A stretch of 51,135 nucleotides of DNA from a virus, in IMG/VR virus record IMGVR_UViG_3300025769_000178, positions 1 through 51,135 of that record, one strand, 5' to 3'. The position numbers and the translations under genes were made by a program. The notes beneath the pieces were generated by a model. It was given only the letters and a program-made list of their open reading frames with translations. It ran no database searches and was not told the DNA's origin. Positions 9,501-18,539 of this stretch are shown in pieces (within the stretch, counting starts at the first letter, position 1; each line of letters begins with the position of its first letter).

Positions 9501-12500
9501 TTATCTGCCTCTTGACTAGAAACATTTCTTTTATTATCTAATATTAAATTGTTTAACTCTTGATTAATTTTAAAATCTTTACCAAAAGAGTTAGGGCTCC
9601 ATAATACTGAAGTAGAAGAAGAACCAATCCATCCGTTTTGCAAAAAGTCCATTTGTATAAACAGCTTTCTTTGGTCTGTATTAAAGTCCATATAAATAGG
9701 CGTGTATCCCATTTCTATATCATCAATTTTGTCTACCTCTATTCTTGGTGTACCTGGAGCTATATCAAATTTATTAATACCTCTGTTTTGATCTAGCAAA
9801 TCAAAATGTCTCTGCAATATATTTATATCAGACTCAGGTATGTTAGCGTCAACAAACCTGCTATTTAGTGATACAGTTTTACTATCATAATTTAATATAA
9901 TACCGTCAGCTAAATATCTATTTTGCAAATCATACGGCAGTTTAGAATTTTCATACACTAACTGCTCTATGCTTGCAAATAACACGTCTTGCGACGGCAT
10001 ATCTTGTAGCACAGATAAATCTTGCTGCATTCTAAATAACTGATACTGTCTAACAGCAACAGGATGATTTTCGAATGCATTTTGTTGACTACTATCAACT
10101 ATTTTATTTATAGATTTTTGTACTTGTAAAGCTTCATTACTATACTGCGTATTAATTTCTCTATCTAATTCTTTTATTTTATTAAGAACGTCTACATTGT
10201 GTTGTATAATAGGATCAGCTTTTAAAGCTTTCATTGGACCTTCAACAAACCTAGAATCTTTATTACCTACATTTTCAAAATCAGACAAAAGTTTGTCAAC
10301 TTGGAATCCATTTTGTAATGTAAGACCATAAGAACCAATAACTCTACCTACGTCAAATACTTCAGTACCAACTTTATTCATAGAGTCTAGCAATTTAACA
10401 ACCTGCATATTAAACATATTGTCATTGACATTGCTAAAGTCTAAATTTATTGTATCGCCTTTCTTAACATCTAATAATGGATCAACATTTTTTCTTACAT
10501 ACATAGATGGTGATTGCTTCTTAGATAAGAATTGTATCGAATCAGTAACTTCTTTGTTATTGTATTCTGATTCATAGTACTCAAGCATTGCTTTTTGTCC
10601 AGGAGTATAATAAGACATGTCATTAACATTTATAACAGTCCTTTCAGATACGTACTTATTATATTTTAATGCACCTTGGCTATTTAGTATAGTTGCTACC
10701 TGCTTGAAATTAAATCCCATTCTAAGCAACAACATTGCTGGTTTTATTGTTTCATAAGTAAATCCTAGCTTACGTGCATACTGGTACTTTGGATTATCTA
10801 ATATAATATTTAAAACTTTAGCAGTTTGTAAATAATTAGTTTTACCATCATCTGATATTTTATTTCTTTCTACACCTTCTATTCTTACAGAAAAATCTAT
10901 TTCTGCATTATGGTGTGCAAAGTAATTCATATCTCTTTGCATTGTAGCGGCAATACCAATCATTCCACCCGCAGGCACATTTTCGTTAAAAGCATTTAAC
11001 ATACCTATAGGCATTATTTGATTTGATGCTGTAGAAAAATCATCAGTACGTCTACCTAATTTATCTTCCGCAAACTCTAAAGCCTCTTTTACATCATTTT
11101 CAAAATCAATTGGTGTAGTTATTTCATCTATGTGTGCTTGATTACCATTTAATTTAACAATGTTGTCAAAAGCTCTATTGTAAGCTGTTTCTGATAACTT
11201 TAAATTTTTCTTAACATATTTGCTGTTTACAAATATAGCATCACCATCAAGGTCAGAACCCATAGATTTAGAAACACCAGTTGCCACAGCTATTATACTA
11301 CCAGCATCTCTATCAAAGAAATCTTTAACAATTAATACAGGCTGCGTTGCTTTTGCGTGTGAAGGTATACGACTACCTAATACTATATCACCTACATTAT
11401 AATCTTTAGACATATTATATGGCAGTATAGCTTCAGAAACAATTAAATCTTCACCATACTTATCTATTAACTTGTTAATTTTAGCAGGATCGCTTGTAGT
11501 ATCTTTTATAGATTTTAAAGTTGTAAACGATTTTAAGTTGTAACCATATGGAGTTACCTGGAATGCTATAGTTCCTGGAGTAACAACTTTTGTACCAACC
11601 TCTATAAGTAATTTATTAAGTATAGAGTTTCTAGATACATTAAGCTTTGGGAAAAATGCACTTGCATAATCCTTCATATTGCCAGTAGGATTACCAGCCC
11701 AAGATGAATTAATTTTATCTAATAAAGATCTATTTAAAGATATTTGTTTTCCCTCTGTATACTCATCTACATTATAATACTTTTTAACTCCTGATTCTTG
11801 TAATTGATAAGACATAGCTCTAGCTATTGCTCTATGTGCTCCTTGCGCTAACAATTTTGTTTCAGGCGTAGTATTAGTTAGGTGTTGTGAGTATGACTGT
11901 GATGCCATTGGTGATGTATACTTTTCTTTATCAAGTATTAACTGTACACCAAAGTTTTGTCCATCTAAACCAACGTAACCTAAATCATTAGAATATAAAT
12001 CATTATAAGGTTGTTTTATTTCAAATTCATATGCTGTACCAACTATATCAGCATTAATATCTTTTAAGTCTATACTATATTGTTCTAATTTAAAAGGTGC
12101 TGTTTTGATAGCAGATTCTTGATATGCTACAACTTGGTAGTTAAGTTCTTTGTTATCTTTTTGTAAATCCGCTTTACGAACTCTTAATAATTCTGCTACA
12201 CTAGCTAAATATGCATTTTTCTTTTCCATTTCAGGAGTAATAGACATAACATTAGCTTTAGCGTAAAAAGAACTGTTTGATTGAAAAACATTATTAATTA
12301 AACCATCTTCACGCAAGTCTTGACCATAGTAAACATATTTAAAGTGTCTAGCAGTTTCACTATCATTACGCATAAAGTTTAATCCATACTGCGATCCTAC
12401 GTTGTCAGCATCTTCGCTAAGCATATAGCCTTGCGCATCCATTTCTGAAAAACCATCAATTTCTTGATCTTTTAATATAAGAACATCTACAGATTGATTT

Positions 12501-15500
12501 ATATCAGTAGGCATTTGTCTTGCTATAGATCCAGCACTACGCTTTACAAAATCTTCTTCACTTTTAAATTGTTTATGATCACCTATAAACATTCTTTGTG
12601 CTTGGAATCTATTAATACCAAAGTTTAATATATATGTACGTAATGCTTTTTTACCTGCAGCATTTAATTTGTTGCCATCAAACATTTGCTCAAAATCTAC
12701 ATTTGTTTTGTATAAATGTAAATTATTCATCATATGCTTTTCTAACAAGGCTACTTGCTTTCTAACATAAGACTCATCTATAACAGCCTTTTTACCTTTT
12801 TGTTTTATAAATGGCAATACAGGATTTCCATCTAAATATGTTTGTCCAATATAGTCAGACAATCTAAAATCTATCTCTTCTTTAATTTGTGAATCTTTAA
12901 GTAGTTTAGTTTCTACATAATACATTCTAGTCTTTTCTGCAAAGACGCCAACCTGCTGCATGTATGTAGTGTCAACTATATTGCCTTCACTATCTTTTTG
13001 TCTACGTCTACCTAGCGCACTCATAAAGTCAGACATCTCACTAACCATAAGCTCTTGTGGAGTTAATCTAACGTAGTTTAAGCCTCTATTGTTTAATTGT
13101 GATATAAGACCACCTCTAAACTTTAAAACGTTCATTCTAGGCTCAATTGTTTCAACACCATCAACAACTTTAAATTCAAACGGAAGGTAAGCATTGTTAC
13201 CGTATATACTTGTTAATGATTCTGCTCTATCATAAACTCTGTCGTAATATTCTTGATCAGTCTCTTCTTCTTTTCTAGCAAAAAACTCATTTAGTCTTTC
13301 GTTCTGATTTATAATAAAGCTACGACTATTCATTGTGTTTGATGGATTGCCTTCTGCATTCTTTATCATAGTAAAGTAATAGAATACTCTACTATTTAAA
13401 GCTGCTTGCTGCAATACAGGCTCAAATACACCTACATCTATTCTAGAATCTTTTAATGACTTTATTATTTTGTTTTCATTCTTTTTAAACCAATCGTTTA
13501 AACTAATTCTATTTCTGCCGTCCTGTATACCTGTTTGTTCTAAAGTACTCCAATAAAAATAATTACCACCATAAACATCAAACATTTCCATTAATACAGA
13601 TTCAGCGTCTTCATATGTAGTGGTAGAATCAGTATTTAATCCTTTGATAGCTGATATAATTTTTTTAGAAAACTCTATATCTCTACGTCTTCTGTCACCT
13701 TCTCTACCTTTGTTAAATATATAACCAGCTTCTTTAATAACTCTTGACACTAAAGCTCTTTCTTCATTAGCTGTAGTTTCTTCATTAAATAAATCTAATG
13801 AGTTAATTTGTGTTGAGTCATTATTTTTTTCTACTGTACTAAATATTTGTTCGTTAGTTCTATTGCTAAAGTTTATCCATATAGATGATAATAAATAATC
13901 AGCCATACTTTTTTGTACATTCTTAGTGTCTTTGTTCCTAAGTATTTGTAATGGCTTTCTATATTTAGCTCCTTCTACTATTAACTTATCTTCTAAGTAT
14001 TTTACAAAAGCAACTACAGAACTATTTTTATTAGACCTAATAGATCCTATAAAACCCTGTATATCACCTCTATGCTGTTGTGCTGTTTGCAAGATTATTG
14101 CCATAGCGCCTAAAGCCTTGTTCTTTACATATGGCTGTCTTACAGATTTCTTTTTAGACTGAGCTTCTGGCGTTTGCATATATACTCTAGTGAAGTCTTG
14201 CATTAAAGTAGACATACTAGACAATAGCTCGTCTTTGTCTTTGTTGTATATATTTAAAACATTATCACTATAGTCTACTAATTCATTAATGTCTGTAATA
14301 GCGTCTAAGCCGTGGTAGTTAATACCAAATACTTTTTCATACTCATCTATTACTACACGCAATTGATCGCTTACAAGAGATTCTATTTGTAAATCATTAA
14401 GACCTTCTTTTTCTAAAGCATTATTAAATAAATTTTCTAACTCTGATTTTGTTACATCGCTAGATAGTTTTTTCACCTCTCTAGTAAATCTATCAAAAGC
14501 AGAGTTTATGCCTTTACGATTCATAACTTTAAAAGCTATAGCCTGTGCAAAAGACCTTACACTCATACTAGTTTCACCCATTTGTATAGTAGTAGTGTCT
14601 ATATCTTTTGGCTGTACTTTAGATGCTGCTTTTCTAAGTTGTGCTTTTTTAAATTTAATTTGTTTTACAAACTCTCTTCTAGAATCTAAATTTTTAGCTG
14701 CATCAATTTTCTTTTGTAAATCAACAACTTCACGATTTAATTTAGATAGTTTTTTAGTATTGTATATTATAGCCTCTGCAAATCTATTATGAACACCATA
14801 TTCGTATGATAGCTGAGCCATGTTTTCTACTATAATGTTTATAAACTCATCATCTTCTAATAGTTTAGAAGGATCGTTAGAGTATTTAGTAGCAAACTCT
14901 TTTATTAACTTTTTATCATTACTTACGGCTCTATATACATTGTTAGCTAATTCATTTTCAAAAACAGATGTATCAGTTAAGTTTCTGTTAGGCTTATAAT
15001 TCATTCTTCTAGAATTAGTAGCCCTGCCTTGTCTAACTTCTTCAGGAGTCATTTTAAGCATGTCAGCAGTAATTTTACTACGCATTTCTTCTAAACTCAT
15101 TCCATCAAAGTCGTTATCACTTTGTAAGATAGCTTTAGATTCTTTTTCAATAGACTTACCTTGCTTACTTACTAAATTCCAAAAACGTTTTATTCTAGAC
15201 TTACGCTTTTTATTTTCTTGTGGACTTTCTAATATACCATCAAATATTTTTTTAGCGTCTTCTCTTGTATTAGGATTGTCAGGATCAGATATATATGTGG
15301 CCCAACCTTCCTCCATTAAAGCTAATTGTTTTTCAGAAGCAACCTCTTTAACCAGGTTGTTTTCGTTTAACATATTTTTTAATGTTGAATAGTCTTCTAT
15401 TTGTTTAGTAACACCTGTGCCTTCATATGCTCCTGCATTCTCGTTAGCTGCTATTTCATCTACTATATCTATTAAAGCCTGTAATTCAGGAGTCAAATTA

Positions 15501-18500
15501 GAATAGAAAAACTCATCATTTTTATTAAACGATCTTTCGTGTAAGTCTTGTGAAATTTCCGCTAAAGTATAATCTACACCATTGTAATTAAACATTTCTA
15601 ATTCTGGGTATCTACCTTTTAAAGCAGCATACTCGTTTGATTTAGCAAACTCTTTGATAAAGTTCTTAATCAATGGCTTATCCATATTTACTCTAAAATA
15701 AATATGACCTGTAAACTCGTGTACAAATAGTTCTTGATATAGTTTATTTGGATCTACAAATATAGCACCAGCAACCTCATATGCAGGTGATGTACCAAAG
15801 TGATTAAATGAAGAATCTATAATACCTACAGGTACGTTTAACTTGTCCTGTATAAACATAGTATTAGCTATTCTAGCATTCCTACGCCTAAAGTTTATAT
15901 TCTTTGCTACGTTTTGATTAGCAGATTTGTAGTTAGACTTTTTGCCTTTTTTATCTCTTGGTTTAGCTGGCTTTTTTTGACTTGTCTTAGTTTTCTGTTT
16001 TTTATCTAATTTTTCCCTAGCTGTACTAGCGTCTACTTTACGACCAACTTCTACGTCTACCGAATTATCTTTTTTTTTACGTGCTTGAGATACCTCTTCC
16101 TGAAACTCAATAGCAATTGTTTTTTCATTATCTGTTAATTCAGCAACTTTTGTACCAGCGTTTAATTTTTCTGCTACAGAATTAATTGCTGCATCAACAT
16201 CAGCTTGATCTTGTGGCCTAACATTTTCAGGAGTTATAGTACCTGTTTCTAATTTAGAAGCTACTTTAGATACAGAAGGATCTTCTTCTTGCTTAGGCTC
16301 TGCTTTAGTTTCAGCTTCTGGCTCAGCTTTTACATCTGGTTTAGCTGGTGTTTCAGTTTCTTCTTTAGGTTTAACTATACCTAATTTTTCGCCTGTTTTA
16401 CGAGCTACTTGACCTGCAGTATCTACAGCTCTTTTAACAATAGACGGCTTTTCTTCAGTAGCATCTTCTTGTTCTTCAGGTTTTTCAGCCTCTTCTCTAG
16501 CTTTTTTTGCTTCAGCTTCTTTAGTAAATATGCTTTCTTTTTGCTCTTGATCTAATTTACTTTGTGGAGCAAATCTTCCTCCAATCTTTTTACCATCTTT
16601 AGTAGTTAATTTACCATCTGTTGTTAAACCAACACCTTTTTTATACCTATCGTTTTCTGTAAGTATTTCTTGCTCTATTCCTAAATTAACATCTCTAGCT
16701 TTAGCGCTAGCTTCTTCTAACTCTACTCTTAAATTGTCTAATTGGTCTTGCTTTTCTTTTAAAACCTGTTCGTATTTTTCTGTGCCAATAGAATCTTTAT
16801 TTTCTTCTTGCCAAGATTTTAACTCATCTTCTGCATATTTTAAAGCATTTTTATTTCTTTCTATTAAAGATAAATTAGAAAAATATTGTTCTTTACCAAA
16901 GCCTTCAGTTTCTTCTATATAGTCTGGTATTCTATTGTAAAGATCTTCATAAGAATCTATTATATTATTATAAAAATCGTATAGCTTTTCATCTATAATA
17001 CCTTTATCTAATTGTTGCTGTATATAAGCTTTTAGTTCATCTGTTTCTCTTGCTTCTACAGAATGCTTTACCACATTATCTATAACTGCTAATCTAGACT
17101 CTCTACTACCATCATTTAGTAAATCTATATTTTGCTCTAATATTTCTCTTTGACGATCTAAAGCTAACTGTTGTTTTGCTGAATCATTTATTATAGAAGA
17201 AAAACCACCACCTAACAAACCTGTGGCAGCTGCAACAAATTTTGTTCTGTTATTTTCAGGGCTATCATAATAATCTCTAAAGCCTTGGCTAGCAAATAAA
17301 TAGTCACCATCATACTTAAAAGGAACGCCTTGAACTTTTGCTATTGCTCTTTTTTGTACCCAATCTTGATATGATTCTTGCCAAGACTCTTCATATGATT
17401 CTAAACCAGCCTTACCAATAAAACTTGCTACCCTGCTTTGCGTAATACCAGCTATAGTTTTACCAAAATTATTTTTTGGCAATTTTTTTAACATACTACT
17501 TACTGGCGCTATTCTAGCATTACCAAAAGTAATTGCCCAAGACAAACCATTAATACCTGCCCACGCAAAATTATTACCAAATACATTAGCAGCAGCTACA
17601 GAAGACTCTTCTTCAGTTAAACCTAAATCTAATCCATTTCTATATGTTTGTCCTGCTATTGTAGCTCCGTCTACTAATGTAGTACCAATACCACCACCAA
17701 GAAAAGCTGACAAAGCTTTGCCTCCTTTTGAGAGAATAAAATCATCAGCACCTTCTATACCAACATTAATAATAGATCGTCCTAGCCCCCTGCCTTTTGT
17801 TCTTGTAACAACACCTACTGTATCATCTAAAAATCCTCTTGATGCTTTTGTGTATTTTGGTAAATATTTTAATAAACCTTTACTAGCAAGTTTTGTTCCT
17901 ACAGCACCTGGCGCTAACATAGCTAAAAAGTTAGGAATTTGCTGAGCTACATCACCCGTCCAAAAAGTTGGATTAAACATATCTCCTATTTCGATAGTTT
18001 CCAACTCTTTTGGAATGTAAGTGTTTTTCATTTGATTCATAGCTTTATCGCCATGCTTTGTAATAAAATTACCTACTGTTTCAAACGGCTCAAATGTTTC
18101 TCCTGTATCTGGCGTTATAGCGTGTAAAAAGTTAAACACGTCACCTACCATACTTACTACTTGTCCACTACCAGCTAATAACGATCTTTGCAATCTCTGT
18201 ACTTCAGACCTAGCTATGTCTTCAGTTTGCATCATGGATTGCTTTATAAATCTATCTTGATCTATAGCGCCTTTTACTTCAGGATCTTCAGGAATTATAA
18301 CATTTGGTTGTTGAATGCCAGAACCTCTACCTGTATCCATAAATGATCTTCTTTTTTCAGCTGCAGCAGTACTAATATCTCCTTGCGAAAAACTTAAATT
18401 TTTTCCTGGATTAAGTTCTAGCGGACCACCTTGATCATAATCTTGTACTTGATCTTTTAATTCGTCTTGTGCCTGTTGGTATCCACCTCTAGATGCTTTA

Positions 18501-18538
18501 ACTCGTGATTGAAAAAATTCATTTAAATCAAATCCCAT
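6587..18538 (-). CDS. Giant virion protein with zinc-peptidase motif and double-psi-barrel RNA polymerase motif
   Basis: A 3983-residue protein, the largest gene in the window. Seen directly: hydrophobic stretches near residues 200-215 and 275-300; a Lys/Glu/Pro-rich linker at about 680-870; a HEFTGH zinc-peptidase motif at H940-H945, preceded by AGAIFVDPNKLYQE; and a block R2390-I-P2392 then TQPVLIV leading to GSDLDGDAIFV with D2429, D2431 and D2433. This block copies the layout of the RNA polymerase beta-prime catalytic barrel (R-x-P, then PVL, then D-x-D-G-D about 35-40 residues on). The bulky residue between the first two aspartates fits the DbDGD form of QDE-1/YonO-like polymerases. A second block, PAGGMIGIAATMQRDMNYF, follows near 2522-2540. 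A hydrophobic patch sits near 3920-3940. Giant ejected polymerases with a DxDxD motif are known from crAss-like phages. I infer a virion-packaged, self-processing RNA polymerase. A polyvalent ejected protein without polymerase activity is the alternative. Confidence 0.8.
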   Translation of the reverse strand: MGFDLNEFFQSRVKASRGGYQQAQDELKDQVQDYDQGGPLELNPGKNLSFSQGDISTAAAEKRRSFMDTGRGSGIQQPNVIIPEDPEVKGAIDQDRFIKQSMMQTEDIARSEVQRLQRSLLAGSGQVVSMVGDVFNFLHAITPDTGETFEPFETVGNFITKHGDKAMNQMKNTYIPKELETIEIGDMFNPTFWTGDVAQQIPNFLAMLAPGAVGTKLASKGLLKYLPKYTKASRGFLDDTVGVVTRTKGRGLGRSIINVGIEGADDFILSKGGKALSAFLGGGIGTTLVDGATIAGQTYRNGLDLGLTEEESSVAAANVFGNNFAWAGINGLSWAITFGNARIAPVSSMLKKLPKNNFGKTIAGITQSRVASFIGKAGLESYEESWQESYQDWVQKRAIAKVQGVPFKYDGDYLFASQGFRDYYDSPENNRTKFVAAATGLLGGGFSSIINDSAKQQLALDRQREILEQNIDLLNDGSRESRLAVIDNVVKHSVEARETDELKAYIQQQLDKGIIDEKLYDFYNNIIDSYEDLYNRIPDYIEETEGFGKEQYFSNLSLIERNKNALKYAEDELKSWQEENKDSIGTEKYEQVLKEKQDQLDNLRVELEEASAKARDVNLGIEQEILTENDRYKKGVGLTTDGKLTTKDGKKIGGRFAPQSKLDQEQKESIFTKEAEAKKAREEAEKPEEQEDATEEKPSIVKRAVDTAGQVARKTGEKLGIVKPKEETETPAKPDVKAEPEAETKAEPKQEEDPSVSKVASKLETGTITPENVRPQDQADVDAAINSVAEKLNAGTKVAELTDNEKTIAIEFQEEVSQARKKKDNSVDVEVGRKVDASTAREKLDKKQKTKTSQKKPAKPRDKKGKKSNYKSANQNVAKNINFRRRNARIANTMFIQDKLNVPVGIIDSSFNHFGTSPAYEVAGAIFVDPNKLYQELFVHEFTGHIYFRVNMDKPLIKNFIKEFAKSNEYAALKGRYPELEMFNYNGVDYTLAEISQDLHERSFNKNDEFFYSNLTPELQALIDIVDEIAANENAGAYEGTGVTKQIEDYSTLKNMLNENNLVKEVASEKQLALMEEGWATYISDPDNPNTREDAKKIFDGILESPQENKKRKSRIKRFWNLVSKQGKSIEKESKAILQSDNDFDGMSLEEMRSKITADMLKMTPEEVRQGRATNSRRMNYKPNRNLTDTSVFENELANNVYRAVSNDKKLIKEFATKYSNDPSKLLEDDEFINIIVENMAQLSYEYGVHNRFAEAIIYNTKKLSKLNREVVDLQKKIDAAKNLDSRREFVKQIKFKKAQLRKAASKVQPKDIDTTTIQMGETSMSVRSFAQAIAFKVMNRKGINSAFDRFTREVKKLSSDVTKSELENLFNNALEKEGLNDLQIESLVSDQLRVVIDEYEKVFGINYHGLDAITDINELVDYSDNVLNIYNKDKDELLSSMSTLMQDFTRVYMQTPEAQSKKKSVRQPYVKNKALGAMAIILQTAQQHRGDIQGFIGSIRSNKNSSVVAFVKYLEDKLIVEGAKYRKPLQILRNKDTKNVQKSMADYLLSSIWINFSNRTNEQIFSTVEKNNDSTQINSLDLFNEETTANEERALVSRVIKEAGYIFNKGREGDRRRRDIEFSKKIISAIKGLNTDSTTTYEDAESVLMEMFDVYGGNYFYWSTLEQTGIQDGRNRISLNDWFKKNENKIIKSLKDSRIDVGVFEPVLQQAALNSRVFYYFTMIKNAEGNPSNTMNSRSFIINQNERLNEFFARKEEETDQEYYDRVYDRAESLTSIYGNNAYLPFEFKVVDGVETIEPRMNVLKFRGGLISQLNNRGLNYVRLTPQELMVSEMSDFMSALGRRRQKDSEGNIVDTTYMQQVGVFAEKTRMYYVETKLLKDSQIKEEIDFRLSDYIGQTYLDGNPVLPFIKQKGKKAVIDESYVRKQVALLEKHMMNNLHLYKTNVDFEQMFDGNKLNAAGKKALRTYILNFGINRFQAQRMFIGDHKQFKSEEDFVKRSAGSIARQMPTDINQSVDVLILKDQEIDGFSEMDAQGYMLSEDADNVGSQYGLNFMRNDSETARHFKYVYYGQDLREDGLINNVFQSNSSFYAKANVMSITPEMEKKNAYLASVAELLRVRKADLQKDNKELNYQVVAYQESAIKTAPFKLEQYSIDLKDINADIVGTAYEFEIKQPYNDLYSNDLGYVGLDGQNFGVQLILDKEKYTSPMASQSYSQHLTNTTPETKLLAQGAHRAIARAMSYQLQESGVKKYYNVDEYTEGKQISLNRSLLDKINSSWAGNPTGNMKDYASAFFPKLNVSRNSILNKLLIEVGTKVVTPGTIAFQVTPYGYNLKSFTTLKSIKDTTSDPAKINKLIDKYGEDLIVSEAILPYNMSKDYNVGDIVLGSRIPSHAKATQPVLIVKDFFDRDAGSIIAVATGVSKSMGSDLDGDAIFVNSKYVKKNLKLSETAYNRAFDNIVKLNGNQAHIDEITTPIDFENDVKEALEFAEDKLGRRTDDFSTASNQIMPIGMLNAFNENVPAGGMIGIAATMQRDMNYFAHHNAEIDFSVRIEGVERNKISDDGKTNYLQTAKVLNIILDNPKYQYARKLGFTYETIKPAMLLLRMGFNFKQVATILNSQGALKYNKYVSERTVINVNDMSYYTPGQKAMLEYYESEYNNKEVTDSIQFLSKKQSPSMYVRKNVDPLLDVKKGDTINLDFSNVNDNMFNMQVVKLLDSMNKVGTEVFDVGRVIGSYGLTLQNGFQVDKLLSDFENVGNKDSRFVEGPMKALKADPIIQHNVDVLNKIKELDREINTQYSNEALQVQKSINKIVDSSQQNAFENHPVAVRQYQLFRMQQDLSVLQDMPSQDVLFASIEQLVYENSKLPYDLQNRYLADGIILNYDSKTVSLNSRFVDANIPESDINILQRHFDLLDQNRGINKFDIAPGTPRIEVDKIDDIEMGYTPIYMDFNTDQRKLFIQMDFLQNGWIGSSSTSVLWSPNSFGKDFKINQELNNLILDNKRNVSSQEADNLAIEFLKQYSYNAPSVTMIESEVSEDGTVYAIKNYPPPVIDKLQQSNTPHVVKSWDNVDRLYRTFEYKDGKYYLIGDSKFNPKQEEQHRSTNTSKTFKQVVRKVVDRKKFGNRSNKSRYKGSYDISDVQVNRAEQAGIPTKAMSKDAYFQLKGLSTRNRTMSAGTEQYYNKMYENYKEQHNDLYQSLYLTDIKTDNYKTLTEAELVDISIKLSNFDKVLYNQYIEYIGVELTERMEKKQIANIAEVANKNKISLIGKDLGAWESWLISNNLKQTNPEVQSIIRDLQNGYMKFVKDYRRISNRIGKLEKSIKEERLSKLTNAQITGLFLRGKLNDYIYKNLFKVNVNKDGREFISLRKAEELKNAGATQNEIAFYNLFIDQIQKYSPGKDLTSIPYKAMSGLPSLGRHGLLGLYKSQIGSTSDLNNIKVQGELLDGTTDIRTFAEWKTLYEAKTKDSFLNKAKNLIRLEKVRKRAVAAAKRGMNDDKTPILLNKVERAAMTDSDVFYNMIDNKNVSISEIGSRDLGDVLKSFIHSNMFKHGTQEYRLDYLNEVKVISDKDGNKFFEETYQQWAVRNEKSDFLGMQTYLPLIDGAIALNKLKGNDNMVKYLQEVWKDNVIGGKKQKSFSGVWDWSINKLVDITTLGYIGLDSSVVLGNTIMGKYTNLRAKGGKEFVKGEKRFWQGFLGGQASVKSYKERAKNLKFGATNKTTAMLNELFKFEYYEYEDISAVHKQNPIFRLALWPMEQSEKWIQGVMFFGQMTEKQWGSYDADTEGNLLVKAVDGKFYKYTDLPLDQISSDALSIDQVNQIVFDVKKQQGFGYSPLDQRRLSMYSWTRALGQFKKYFWTFGRERTSEENIDMYGNPDIGTYRASFEFTQDMYQGKKTLKDFQKLPEHRKDAIIRYVRGVAMTMAAMLAYGLSSDDDDSVVSQSINRAAYARIQEQNVLFNPDRLKFMAVPPSVNYVSDRLGI

Positions 18539-18539
18539 A

